Notes: generated by a model not told the origin, from the letters alone. 64,000 bases of DNA from Symbiodinium natans (GCA_905221605.1 CAJNDS010002191.1:74696-138695), one strand, 5' to 3'. Numbered from the stretch's first letter, positions 43,440 to 52,803 are shown. Made by a program: numbers and translations.

Positions 43440-43545
43440 ACCTGAGGTCCAGGACCCTACGGCTCGCCTTTCGGCCTTCGCCTACGGGTCCGCAGGCCCC
43501 TGCCGGTGGCCTGCTAACGACCGGCCCCTATCGCTGGAAAGGGGG
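43440..43545 (-). CDS. possible exon within a palindromic GC-rich segment
   Basis: After GTTAGCAG|G the frame GRGLRTRRRRPKGEP ends at GTAGGG. The segment also has a GACCGGCCCC...GGGGCCGGTC hairpin at 43519-43552, so composition alone may explain the frame. Confidence 0.35.
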
Positions 43546-43631
43546 CCGGTCTTCAGTTTAGGGTTTAGGGTTTAGGGTTTAGGGCTTAGGGTTTAGGGTT
43601 TAGGGTTTCGCTAGTGCGCTAGAAGGCCGGC

Positions 43632-43729
43632 ATGCCGGCTGATGCTGCGGAGAGGTGGCTCCATATATCTGCACAGCTCCACGGCAAAATCCTGCACTCG
43701 AGCACGGCTGGTGCCAGCCGAGTTTGTGT
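43632..43729 (-). CDS. exon
   Basis: Reads NSAGTSRARVQDFAVELCRY then MEPPLRSISRH; acceptor GAGCAG| at 43730-43731; a GC donor at 43630-43631 is the likeliest exit. Confidence 0.7.
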
Positions 43730-43804
43730 CTGCTCTCAGGGTTTAGGGTTTAGGGCTAGGGTTTAGGGTTGCTCCAGCAATGCGCTAGCCTAATTCAGTT
43801 CTGT

Positions 43805-43831
43805 GCACGGTCCCCTTGTTGCCACAGAGTC
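43805..43831. repeat. 27-bp direct repeat, copy 1
   Basis: GCACGGTCCCCTTGTTGCCA... identical to 43900-43926 except for one base. The two copies flank a telomeric array (43833-43896); the second is the 3' end of an exon. Confidence 0.9.
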
Positions 43832-43895
43832 CCTGAACCCTGAACCCTAAACCCTAAACCCTAAACCCCAAACCCTAAACCCTAAACTCTAAAAC

Positions 43896-43954
43896 CCTAG
43901 CACGGTCCCCTTGTTGCCACAAAGTCTTTTAGTCAGGACCGGCCGCAGAAGTTT
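43896..43954 (-). CDS. exon whose end is duplicated across a telomeric array
   Basis: Reads KLLRPVLTKRLCGNKGTVL between GTGCTTAG| and |GTTTTAG. Its last 27 nt recur at 43805-43831 on the far side of the array. Confidence 0.75.
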
Positions 43955-44217
43955 CTAAGCACAAGGACTTCTCAATCCTAGCAAAAGCTCTGTTAAGCTC
44001 TTTCAACAAGGAGACCCTAAACCCTTAACCCTTTAGGGTTTAGGGATTTGGGTTTGGGGTTTAGGGTTTCGGGTTTGGGGTTTAGGGTTACACCCCTAAT
44101 CCTACACCCTAACATGGCCCAACACATTCTTAACCCCATCAAAACCCAGGCCCTGTCAAGAACGAACGGGCCCCAGAAAGACTCAGGCCAAAAACCTCTT
44201 CTGGGCCCGACAGCCCT

Positions 44218-44385
44218 AAACCTTAAACCCTAAACCCTAAACCCTAAGCCCCTTTTCCCTAACCCTAAACCCTAAACCCTAAACCCTGATTTCCCTAAAC
44301 CCTAAACCCTAAACCCTAAACCCTAAACCCTAAACCCTAAACCCTAAACCCTTTTTCCCTAAACCCTAAACCCTAAACCCTCAAG
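44218..44385. repeat. telomeric array (CCCTAAA)n in three blocks
   Basis: Three perfect arrays separated by short CTTTTTCCCTAA or TGATTTCCCTAA linkers. Confidence 0.95.
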
Positions 44386-44403
44386 AATCCTCGGCCCCAA
44401 CAC

Positions 44404-44502
44404 CTCTTCCGGGGCCTGACAGTTCTTGCCGCCGAAGAGGTTGTTGCCTGCGGCGTCGTAGCTGTGCTCGGCCCCGAAGTCGGTGCACCAGGCCGTAATC
44501 TC
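44404..44502 (-). CDS. exon, phase 0-0, acceptor made by the telomeric array
   Basis: Reads EITAWCTDFGAEHSYDAAGN then NLFGGKNCQAPEE, 99 nt. The acceptor is CCCTAAACCCCTAG|G, that is, a single C-to-T/G change in the last telomeric units. Donor GTGTTG (or GC at CAG|GCCCCGG). Array left C-rich, right G-rich. Confidence 0.85.
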
Positions 44503-44505
44503 CTA

Positions 44506-44594
44506 GGGGTTTAGGGTTTAGGGTTTAGGGTTTAGGGTTTAGGGTTTAGGGTTTAGGGTTTAGGGTTTAGGGCTTAGGGTTTAGGGTTTAGGGC
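44506..44594. repeat. telomeric array (TTTAGGG)n
   Basis: Twelve near-perfect units. Confidence 0.98.
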
Positions 44595-44702
44595 CCCTTT
44601 AGAGTGGGGTTTAGGGTTTGGGGTCTAGGGGTTGTGGGTTTGTGGTTCTCGGAGATTTGATCCTAATCAACAGAAGAAGGGAAGATGGTCAAATGTTACC
44701 AC

Positions 44703-44740
44703 GGCCAACCGAGTCTCCCGGTGCGTCTTCGATGTCCGGC
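44703..44740 (-). CDS. short exon
   Basis: Reads PDIEDAPGDSVG between GGCAAG|G and |GTGGTAAC. Confidence 0.6.
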
Positions 44741-44769
44741 CTTGCCAAAAGGGTTTAGGGCTTAGGGTT

Positions 44770-44911
44770 TACTTGGAGGTTCATGAGAACCAATTACAAC
44801 GGTACTTATGTCCTGTTTCTAAGCCCCTTAAGTACCCCAATATGGTTACAAGTACAGTTGTAAGTACCGGTCATAGTTGGTCAATAAGTACCATGAACCT
44901 CCCTCCAAGTA
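44770..44911. mobile_element. hairpin (MITE-like) element
   Basis: TACTTGGAGGTTCATG at the left pairs with CATGAACCTCCCTCCAAGTA at the right, and inner segments (GGTACTTATG / TTGTAAGTACC) also pair. About 140 bp; intronic. Confidence 0.8.
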
Positions 44912-45176
44912 GGGCAAAGCCAGACTTGAGTGTAGGGTGTCGAACCTCCCATAGGCTCAAGACCTTTTAACCCGAATCCTGCTCCTCCTGACCTGAAACT
45001 AAACCCGAAACCCGAAGCCCTAAGCCCTCTGCCCGAAGCCCTAAGCCCTAAGTCCTAAGCCCTTAAGGGCGGCTCTCAAAATGTTGCCATGTCAGAGGAG
45101 GGAAAAGGATCTTGAATTTAGGGAAAAGCCATGCACTTGGATGACCCTCAAGTCCCTGAACCCTACAACCCTAAAC

Positions 45177-45276
45177 CCTGGATGCGCGCCTGCCAGTTTC
45201 TGAGACTTGATGGGAAGGCCTTTGTCGAGCGCTGTGCGCTTGCCCATGCACACCCCGTCTGCTTCAAACTCGTAAC
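45177..45276 (-). CDS. exon ending in a telomeric unit
   Basis: Reads YEFEADGVCMGKRTALDKGL then PIKSQKLAGAHP, 100 nt, between TTCCGAG|G and |GTTTAGGG. Family not recognised. Confidence 0.82.
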
Positions 45277-45658
45277 CTCGGAAGCAGAGATCCCTAAACC
45301 CTAAACCCTAAACCCTAAACCCTATAAACCCTAAACCCCTAAACCCCTAAACCCTAAACTCAGGGTATGCAGCTCTTTAGACCGCTTCGAGAGCTTGGAT
45401 ATGATGGGATGCTTATGAGTACAAGGCCCAAAAGCAACCTAGGAATAAGGAGGGTGTCCTTTTGGGTGAAAGGGGGAACTTCAGCCCCAAAAAAGGGAAT
45501 GAGGGCCTGCTCCGTGTCCTATAGAAAGTTTCCGGTCGACGCTTTAGGCGCTGCTTTACATCACAACGGGGCGCCTTTTTGGGGTTTTGGACAGTGGGGG
45601 GCACATAGGACCCCAGCACCCCAGCACCCCAGCACCCCAGCACCCTAAACCCTAGGAC

Positions 45659-45751
45659 CCCAGGAACTGCCGGCAAGTCGCAGCGTGCGGCCTTCTTGCC
45701 CACGACGCGCAGCGCCCAGTGCATGATCAAGTCGTTCTGGGGCACGATGTC
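45659..45751 (-). CDS. exon, phase 0-0
   Basis: Reads DIVPQNDLIMHWALRVVGKK then AARCDLPAVPG, 93 nt, between TTCGAG|G and |GTCCTAGGGTTTAGGG. The donor leads into telomeric units after six bases. Confidence 0.85.
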
Positions 45752-45945
45752 CTCGAATCACCCCCTCACCCTATCCTAAACCCTGAACCCTAAACCCCAA
45801 ACCCTAAACCCGAAACACTCCCAAACCCTAACCCAGTGCATGTGTACAGGAGGCCAAACAAAAGTCCAATCCCGTGTGGAAGAACGAGAATCCAAACTAT
45901 GAAAATGCCCGTTCTAACGTTCTCCGACAGCGCGCCAGAGACTTA

Positions 45946-46066
45946 CTGTTGGCTAGTAGGGAATGAGGTACCCTATATCCCCCTATGTATATATATATAT
46001 ATATATATATACCCTTTAAGGGATGATTTAGGGTACCTCATTCCCCCATTCCCTACTAACCAACAG
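45946..46066. mobile_element. MITE-like element, family B copy 1
   Basis: Terminal inverted repeat starting CTGTTGGCTAGTAGGGAATG and ending CCCTACTAACCAACAG; a TA-repeat and CCTTTAAGGG lie between. Because each end is ...CAACAG in one direction, insertion supplies a CAG acceptor on either strand. The inverted repeat continues less perfectly outside (CCAGAGACTTA / AAAGGAGACCAGG). Confidence 0.85.
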
Positions 46067-46075
46067 AAAGGAGAC

Positions 46076-46143
46076 CAGGCCAGGATGCGAGGAAGACGTC
46101 CTTTGCGTCGGAATCCGCCACCCGCCGGAGCTTGTGCCGATTC
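46076..46143 (-). CDS. exon next to the family B element
   Basis: Reads NRHKLRRVADSDAKDVFLAS then WP between GTGCCTAG|G and |GTCTCC. The donor lies in the outer arm of the family B element; G-rich telomeric units lie upstream. Confidence 0.75.
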
Positions 46144-46312
46144 CTAGGCACGGAGTCTTGCGGGGTTGAGGGCTGTCTTTTTTTACAGGGTTTAGGGTTT
46201 AGGGTTTAGGGTCTAGGGTCTAGGGTTTAGGTTTTCGGGCCTAGGGTTCTGAGTAAACACGAGGTAGGGACTCTTGACGCTGATTTCGAAATTCTCGGCA
46301 CTGGTCTCCTTA

Positions 46313-46390
46313 CTGTTGGTTAGTAGGGAATGGGGGAATGAGGTACCCTAAATAATCCCTTGAAGGGTATATATATATATATATGCTTGA
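46313..46390. mobile_element. MITE-like family B, copy 2 (one end)
   Basis: CTGTTGGTTAGTAGGGAATG and the TACCCTAAATAATCCC arm, then a TA repeat; the other arm is not recognisable. In gene sense it ends ...CCAACAG, and the text after it (AENFEISVKSPYLVF, 46250-46305) looks coding. Confidence 0.65.
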
Positions 46391-46667
46391 GATGAATCGG
46401 GTTGCTCTGCTAAGGCAAACAGCACAAGAACTTTTCACAGCTATCCTATTGGTGCTTCGTAGGGAACGAGGGAACTCGGCCCTGTGTCTCTGCATATATA
46501 TATATATACATACATACATACATACATACTTTTTTATTATCTATACATATATATTTATATACATATACAGGCTACAGTCTAACAAGAAAAAAGGGTTATA
46601 ATGGGGAGAGTGCTGCTAATCATTTAAGGCTGCTGGAGCAACCTTGGAGATGTCTGGTTTACGCTGT

Positions 46668-46800
46668 AGGGGTTTAGGGGTTTAGGGGTTTAGGGGTTTA
46701 GGGGTTTAGGGGTTTAGGGGTTTAGGGGTTTAGGGGTTTAGGGGTTTAGGGTTTTAGGGGTTTAGGGGTTTAGGGGTTTAGGGTTTAGGGTTTAGGGGTT
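46668..46800. repeat. 8-bp telomere variant array (TTTAGGGG)n
   Basis: About sixteen units, nearly all TTTAGGGG, a homogeneous variant. Confidence 0.97.
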
Positions 46801-47015
46801 TGTTAAAATTTCTGGCTTTACGACCTCTAAGTCTTTCAAACGCGCCCCAAATCCCAATCCCTGCATTCTCGGCTTCTAAACTGCCCAGAGTGCACACACT
46901 GAATCTGGACTGCGTTTTTTTGTCATGCTGAAAGCCGTAGACCCTCAACCCTGAACCCGAATTAATCCAAAATAAACCCTAACCCTAAACCCTTATGAAT
47001 CCTAAAAACCCTTAC

Positions 47016-47122
47016 GTAGAGCGCGACCGAAGCTCTTCTGGAAGACCCACTGCCGCGCGTCGTGCAGCGCAAACTCGACGAAAGCGTCCTCGTGCTCATC
47101 GACCTTGACGAGGATGCCAGTC
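47016..47122 (-). CDS. exon with canonical GTAAGG donor
   Basis: Reads TGILVKVDEHEDAFVEFALH then DARQWVFQKSFGRAL, 107 nt, between CCAAAG|G and |GTAAGG. C-rich units left, G-rich array 47130-47212 right. Mixed alpha/beta look; family not recognised. Confidence 0.85.
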
Positions 47123-47129
47123 CTTTGGT

Positions 47130-47608
47130 TTAGCGTTTAGGGTTTAGGGTTTGGGGTTTAGGGTTTAGGGTTTGGGGTTTGGGGTTTGGGGCTTGGGGTT
47201 TGGGGTCTGGGGTGGCGAGCTCCAGGTCCTAAACCCTGAAACCCTAGACTTTAAGCCCCAACGCCCGAAAGCCATGATATCCTAACGCCCCTAACCTTCA
47301 ACAAGCCCGAAGAAGTACCAAACCTCAATGGCCTGAGTGCTCGATTGTAGTTATCTGTTGCCCTAAACCCTACCCTAAACCCTAAACCCTCGGCCCCTAT
47401 TATTTAGGGTACCCCCAAAAGGGACCATGATTTAGCAAACTTGCAAGCTTTATGCTCCTTGGGGGCCACATTTGGGAAATATACCCTATACTACGATTAT
47501 CCCCCTTAGGGAAGATGGGCCGTAAATCCTTGTAGGGGCATGTTTCGCCCTGAACGTTCATGTCCTGTAATAGGGAGGTTGCCCTAAACCCTGAAAACCC
47601 TAAAGCCT
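47130..47608. repeat. telomeric array and unassigned intron sequence
   Basis: Array of TTTAGGG/TTTGGGG at 47130-47212, then sequence without exon signature. Confidence 0.6.
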
Positions 47609-47709
47609 GGTATGCTCCCCTTATACTAACAGTCCTTAATAGGGATTGTTGTAATAGGGGGTACTATAATGCCGATTGAGGACTGCTAAAAAAGGGGGAG
47701 CATCCCAAC
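47609..47709. mobile_element. MITE-like family A, copy 3
   Basis: Arms GCTCCCCTTATACTAACAGT and ending AAGGGGGAGCATCCC; GTACTATAAT centre as in the other copies. Confidence 0.8.
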
Positions 47710-48042
47710 CTAAAGCCCTAAAACCCCGAATACGTTGGGGGGGGGGGGGGGGGTTTGGAGGTGAATCTCGAAACTTGGCCGAACGCCAGTCATAGGACGC
47801 TACCTTGGACCCCTAAAGTTGTACCCTTCATTTGGGGCGCCCTGTTAAGCGACCCTCTTAAGGGAAGATGAGGGCCACGTTAGGAGTATATTAAGGAGTT
47901 GCACCCTTGATTTTGAAGGCCCTGGTTAACGGCCACACTAGGAGTATATGAAGGGAACCGGGATTTAGGGTTTAGGGTTTAGGGTTTAGGGTTTAGGGTT
48001 TAGGGTTTAGGGTACGAGTCTCAATCCCTTGAGCCAGGGCAC

Positions 48043-48071
48043 AGGCCGGCTTCCAGCTGGATCTGGATTTC
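48043..48071 (-). CDS. short exon
   Basis: Reads EIQIQLEAG between GTGTCTCAG|G and |GTGCCC; a longer version (to LCPGSRD) is open. Confidence 0.55.
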
Positions 48072-48113
48072 CTGAGACACCGGAGATCAAGACTTCAACA
48101 GAAGCTGCAGCTA

Positions 48114-48206
48114 GTTTAGGGTTTAGGGTTTAGGGTTTAGGGTTTAGGGTTTAGGGTTTAGGGTTTAGGGTTTAGGGTTTAGGGTTTAGGGTTTAGGGTT
48201 TAGGGT
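48114..48206. repeat. telomeric array (TTTAGGG)n, 13 units
   Basis: Perfect plus-strand array. Confidence 0.98.
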
Positions 48207-48284
48207 AATTCATTCCCAAAATCCCTCATCCCTCAGTCCTGAACCCTCGAAAGCCCTAAACCTTAAAGTCCTAAACCGTGAACC

Positions 48285-48382
48285 CTGAACTAATCCCTAG
48301 ACCCTAGACCCTAGACCCTAGACCCTAGACCCTAAACCCTAAACCCTAAACCCTAAACCCTAAACCCTAAACCCTAAACCCT
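48285..48382. repeat. telomeric array (CCCTAAA)n with CCCTAGA block
   Basis: Five CCCTAGA units followed by eight CCCTAAA units. Confidence 0.97.
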
Positions 48383-48461
48383 GAACCGAGACTTGGCGAG
48401 CAAAGCCCCGAGCCACGAAACCCCATCATCTTTGTCCATTGTTGTCAAGCCCCGAAGGAAA
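48380..48461 (-). CDS. exon ending in a telomeric unit
   Basis: Reads FLRGLTTMDKDDGVSWLGAL then LAKSRFR between CTTGCAG| and |GTTTAGGG. Array directly after the donor. Confidence 0.8.
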
Positions 48462-48606
48462 CTGCAAGACTGCCCTTGCTTGCGGAACCAGGGTTTAGTT
48501 TAGGGTGTAGGGTTTGGGGTTTAGGGTTTCGGGTTTCGGGGGTTGGTGTAAGGCTAGGATGTTGAAAAAATCCTGGAAATGCTGCTGACAAGCTACTGAA
48601 TCTGAC

Positions 48607-48629
48607 ATGAAGGAACTTGTCACGCAGAC
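48607..48629 (-). CDS. short exon
   Basis: Reads LRDKFLH after ACGAG|G, leaving at GTCAGA; the frame stays protein-like further left (VRFSSLSAAFPGFF). Confidence 0.45.
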
Positions 48630-49358
48630 CTCGTCGAGAGGCAGGAGGTGTTAAGGGCTGTCTTAAAAGCTTTGGGGGGTTCATAGAACTGTTCGAGGAT
48701 TATACAGGACTGAGGGGGTGTATCCTGGAAAAGTAAGGGTATACTAGACCCAAGAGTAACTTGATAATCAAGAGGGTGCCCTTTTGTGCTTAGAGGGCCT
48801 TATAAGGGAACCCTAAACCCTAAACCCTAAACCCTAAACCCTAAACCCTAAACCCCAAACCCTAAACCCTAAACCCTAAACCCTAAAGGATGGGCTAAGC
48901 GCCCGGCAACATCTCCCGCCTGCCAGGCTGCAGCTGCAATCCATCCTTCAAAGGGACCGAAGCAGAAGCTTCCGTAGAAGGGACCTTTACTCTTATTCCC
49001 CTATATAACCCCTATATCTGCCCTATAAAGTCCCCATGTACCTCAGTAGCCCCTAAGTACCCCTTAAATGACCTCTAAAGTCCCTTATAAGCGTCCCTCA
49101 TTTAGTTCCTTCATAAGCTTGATCTTGAAGAGCCCACACATATGGGGTTGGGGTTGGGGGTTCAGGGTTCAGGCTTGCATAATATAGGGGCCTCAATAGT
49201 TCAGAACAGGCTTTCCGGGGTTGTTATAGCACCTTTTCTGGGGACCATGGGGCAATACTCTTCGGAATTCTTCCGACCCCTATCGCATGTATGGATGCGA
49301 GCTTTCATGACGTCTGTACCTAGGGTTTAGGGTTTGGGGTGGTTTGTAGGTGAGTCAC

Positions 49359-49422
49359 GTGGCAACTCCTGCCCGCCTTGGATCGCCTCCATCCATGGAC
49401 TCAGCTCTTGTGCTGATTCAGC
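49359..49422 (-). CDS. exon, C-terminal helix of PH domain
   Basis: Reads AESAQELSPWMEAIQGGQEL between AGTCAG|G and |GTGACT. Pleckstrin-homology domains end with a helix in which a Trp sits in the pattern e-l-x-x-W-x-x-A-i, exactly as here. Confidence 0.82.
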
Positions 49423-49758
49423 CTGACTTGGTAGCGCGGTAGCCATGTCGTAATAAGGGTACCCCTTTGTGGGGGTCCCTTTTTGGGGTTGGTGACTTTA
49501 GAAGAGAAGCTTGAACCAAAAGAAACAAAAAGGCAAAAAGGGTACGACTGGCATACCAGGCTGAAGCCAGCATCGAATCTTGGGAGCGCGCGGCTTCTGG
49601 TCCAGCGTTGGAGGCTTTTGGGGCTGGATCATGGCTCCTATGCCCCCCCTGGTCGACACAAAGGCAGGAACTTTGGGGGGGGAGGGGGGGTGAATCTACA
49701 AAAGAGGTTAACCTTTTGTCCATACTAGGATTCTATATAACCAGCTTACCTACTGTAC

Positions 49759-49877
49759 CCAGTCCCGAGGGAAACTGCGGCGGTCGCTGCAGCTCGGTAG
49801 CATCGAAGTAGCAGATGTGCTGATACCGCCCCGCCGCGGGAGACAAGTCCAAAGCGAACCCGAATGGCCGGTCGGTC
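49759..49877 (-). CDS. exon, middle strands of PH domain
   Basis: Reads TDRPFGFALDLSPAAGRYQH, then ICYFDATELQRPPQF. Pattern f-x-F-x-L-d...y-y-F-d-A fits PH strands 5-7. Acceptor GCTTGAG|G; donor GTACAG, or a GC donor at CTGCA|GCGACC that keeps phase with 49359-49422. Confidence 0.82.
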
Positions 49878-50045
49878 CTCAAGCAAAGTCGGGGTTTAGG
49901 GTTTAGGGTTTAGGGTTAGGGTTGAGGGTTCAGGGTTTAGGGTTTAGGGCTTAACCCAAGCAAAGTCTTAGTGATGCTTTTGAGGGGCGAGTCATAATTG
50001 AGCATTTTTTGTTTCATTGTGTGGGGTGTTGTAATGGCATGGGTA

Positions 50046-50272
50046 TCCTACGCGGGCCTACGCGTCAGCTCATGTTTAGTAGGCGCGCGGCCTACGCGCG
50101 GAGTATGTTGTTGACGTGTGTGCCTACGCGGACCTACGCAGCAAGCATAGACAACCTACGCGGACCTACGCGCCCATACTGCATAGACTTGCCTACGCGG
50201 ACCCTACGCAAACCTACGCCCTGCAGGCAAAATGCTACGCGGCCGACTTTCAATGATCGCGTCTCTACGTAG
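50046..50272. repeat. clustered CCTACGCGGA repeats
   Basis: About a dozen copies of CCTACGC(GG) with spacers of 5-35 bp, some paired as CCTACGCGGACCTACGC. Sits next to ordinary sequence, not telomeric units. Confidence 0.85.
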
Positions 50273-50589
50273 CCTTGCTCGTAGAACAAAACGCTGCTCA
50301 ATTTCACAGGTTCTACTGTTCTACTATGTCTTCTGGGTCTATATGTGGAAGAATTGGGATTCTAGGGATAGCGTGGACAGCACTCCTTCACTTCACCCAC
50401 CCCCCCACCCCCCACCCCCGCAAGCACCCGCGAGAAGTCGAAGAGAATAAGAGAATGATCTTCTGCCAGAAAGACTGATGCCAGCAAAACACTTCAAAGC
50501 CTGAAGTATCAGCTCCTCACACCAGCTCGACATTCCAACATCTCACATCCCCAGCCTCCGAAGCTCTAAACCCCGCAGAAACCGCGAAC

Positions 50590-50657
50590 CCAAAGCCCTA
50601 GATGTCTCGCATCCTCCGGCACCATGCTGGCAAGTGGCTGAAGCTTCAAAGCCTCTC
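50590..50657 (-). CDS. exon, PH domain loop
   Basis: Reads EALKLQPLASMVPEDARHLG then LW between TGGAAG|G and |GTTCGC; leaving earlier at a GC donor (CTAGG|GCTTTGG) keeps phase with 49759-49877. Confidence 0.65.
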
Positions 50658-50993
50658 CTTCCACGGCACAGCAGATCAACTCAATTCTCAGAAGGGGGAT
50701 GGATTGGGGGGGTTTGGATGCTTTGAGGCTTGGGCTGATGCTCGCAGGGAATGGAGGCCTTCAGGCTAGAGCCCGAACATCCCCTCTGGTGTTCTGGTGT
50801 TCACGGAAGCCCAAGCACGCTGAAAACCCTCAACATCCCACAGCACTGAGTGAAGAAAGCCACCGCAAAGGGTAGAGATTCTGAAGCCAAAGCAAAGTTG
50901 AGCCCAAAAGCCTACACCCTGAACGATTGAACTAGTCAGCCCCCCTATTCACCCCACAAGCCCTGATAAGCCCTAAATAGCCTCAACCCTAAA

Positions 50994-51067
50994 CTACCTA
51001 TTTGCTTAAGAACCCCCCAAAACATTTAAATGCTCTTCCTTATAGGGTTTCTTGAGCAAGTAGTAGG
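50994..51067. mobile_element. MITE-like family C, copy 2
   Basis: Arms CTATTTGCTTAAGAACCCCC and TTGAGCAAGTAGTAG. Confidence 0.75.
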
Positions 51068-51096
51068 AAACCCCAAACCCCAAACCCGACACCCAC

Positions 51097-51154
51097 CCGG
51101 TGCATCAGAATCTGCTCCCGGGCCTGATGCTTCGCGGCTTGCAAAGGCTGTTGC
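51097..51154 (-). CDS. exon, PH domain
   Basis: Two frames are open (QQPLQAAKHQAREQILM and ATAFASREASGPGADSDAP). Only the second, entered eight bases earlier at GAGAG|G, keeps phase with the exon 51374-51415, giving GSKATAFASREASGPG. Donor GTGGGT. Confidence 0.6.
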
Positions 51155-51373
51155 CTTTGAGCCTCTCAAGAAAGCCAATCGCGAGGTTTGAGGGTTTAGA
51201 GCTAGAACCCCCAAGGCCCCTAAACCCTAAACCCTAAACCATAACCTCCCAAACTCTAAACCCTAACCCCTAAACCCTAAACCTACAACCCCAAACTCCA
51301 AACCCTGAACCCCCTAGACCCCGAACCCTGAACCTTAAACGCCCCAGACACGGAAAAAAACCGTGCTCCTGAC

Positions 51374-51415
51374 CTGGGCCTATGGGCAGGTCCCCTTCCG
51401 GCTGTTCCTTCGCGC
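51374..51415 (-). CDS. exon, PH domain
   Basis: Reads AKEQPEGDLPIGP between GCGCCCAG|G and |GTCAGG. PH domains often have p-k-G-x-i-p-L at this place. Confidence 0.7.
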
Positions 51416-51619
51416 CTGGGCGCCAAGGTTGGTCGTCCAAGTTTAGTGCTTAGGGCGTTGAAGGGTTTTGGGGGACATTTTATGAGTTATTTCATGGTAA
51501 TCTAGGGTTATTTTCGGGCCATTTTAGGGCGCCGGACTTCCCAACCCTGCGTGGATCCCCCGCGGTGTAGGGTTAAGGGTTTGATCGTGTTTGTCCTTTA
51601 CAAGCTTTCCGTTTGAACC

Positions 51620-51715
51620 TATCCCTAAGGCATGCGACGAACAGAAGCGTGGCCACAGCCTGACGCTGAGTCCGGGGCTATCTGCAAAGTAGCGGAAACC
51701 GCCTTCGTCCAGCAC
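51620..51715 (-). CDS. exon, PH strand 3
   Basis: Reads VLDEGGFRYFADSPGLSVRL; acceptor AAGAG|G at 51716-51717. Together with the exon 52251-52348 it forms W-C-V-L-d-e-g-g-f-r-Y-F, a standard PH motif. A GC donor at GGACTCA|GCG gives phase with 51374-51415. Confidence 0.78.
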
Positions 51716-51817
51716 CTCTTCATTTCAGGGTTTGGGCTTGGGCGGGTATCCCTAAACCCTAAACCCTAAATCCCAAACCCTAAACCTTAAACCCTAAATA
51801 AACTCCAAACCCTAAAC

Positions 51818-51902
51818 CCGAAGGCAGGATAAGGCGTTCTTGTTGCTTTTGCATGGAGTCCAGATTGAGGAGCCGGTGTGTTTGCAACGTAAGAGCTGAG
51901 AG
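51818..51902 (-). CDS. doubtful exon between PH pieces
   Basis: Reads LTLQTHRLLNLDSMQKQQER; borders CTCCAG| and |GTTTAGGG fit the pattern. But it would interrupt the PH motif formed by its two neighbours, so it may be a chance frame or an alternative exon. Confidence 0.35.
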
Positions 51903-52250
51903 CTGGAGGCAATGAATGGCATTTGCGGAGCCCAAATCGGGATCGGCAGTAGGGTTTAGGGTTTTAGGGTTTTAGGTTTTAGGGTTTAGGGTTTAGGGTT
52001 GAGCCTACACCCCCCAAAAATTCCTCCCCCCTTCAAACCCTGAAACACTCACCATATTTCCCATGTCAACTAGCCAACCTGACCGCCCAGAGCCCCCAAA
52101 TATCCAGACCCCTGAGAAGCCCTAAACCCTAAACCCTAAACCCCTGAAAAACCCTAAACCCTAGCCCCTAAAACCTAAACTCTCGACCCTGAACCCCTGA
52201 ACCCTAAACCCGAAAAAGCCCAAACCCCTCGCCCTCGCTGGGGGCTGCGC

Positions 52251-52348
52251 GCACCACTTGGAAGACCAGGTGTTCTGTAACGCGGGCCCCCGCTTCAGCA
52301 GCCAGCCTTCCTTCTGAACGGCCATGGCGCAGTGGCGGAGCGCCAGGG
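52251..52348 (-). CDS. exon, start of PH domain
   Basis: Reads AVQKEGWLLKRGPALQNTWS then SKWC. K-E-G-W-L-x-K-R-G...W-x-x-(K/R)-W is the classic first hairpin of PH domains, which bind phosphoinositides or proteins at membranes. Acceptor TCGAAG|; exit at TGC|GCGCAG (GC donor) matches the next exon. C-rich array left, G-rich array right. Confidence 0.85.
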
Positions 52349-52576
52349 CTTCGAGGGGTTTAGGGCATTTGGAGGGTTTAGGGGTTTAGGGTTTAGGGTT
52401 TAGGGCTAGGGTTTAGGGTTTAGGGTTTAGGGTTTTGGGGTTCAGTGAGGGCTCAATAGGGCTTCAAAAGCCTGGGTATAGGGTTCAGGCACTTCTGCGG
52501 CGGCCTGGAGTTTTTGGGTTGCGATTCTTCGGGTCTCGCTTCTGTAGGTTGGGCATTGAAGGCTGGGACTCAGGCT

Positions 52577-52757
52577 GAGGGCTCAAGGTTCAGGGTTGAG
52601 GGTTCAGGGTTCAGGGTTCAGGGTTTAGGGGTTAGGGGTTAGGGTTTAGGGTTTAGGGTTTAGGGTTCAGGGTTCAGGGTTCAGGGTTCAGGGTTCAGGG
52701 TTTAGGGTTTAGGGTTTAGGGTTCAAGGTTTAGGGATTAGGGTTTAGAGTTCAGGCG
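52577..52757. repeat. telomeric array with alternating TTCAGGG and TTTAGGG blocks
   Basis: Blocks of identical TTCAGGG units alternate with blocks of TTTAGGG. Confidence 0.95.
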
Positions 52758-52759
52758 AG

Positions 52760-52803
52760 CGCAAGCGGCTCGAGCCAAAGCTTGTGAAAATTCCGTCGGA
52801 GGC
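52760..52803 (-). CDS. exon
   Basis: Reads ASDGIFTSFGSSRLRS between GGCAAAG|G and a GC-type exit; borders at the left uncertain. Confidence 0.55.

Noticed and set aside
50046-50272. CRISPR array
   Set aside because: Repeat copies are only about 7-10 bp, spacers vary from 5 to 35 bp, and the setting is eukaryotic.
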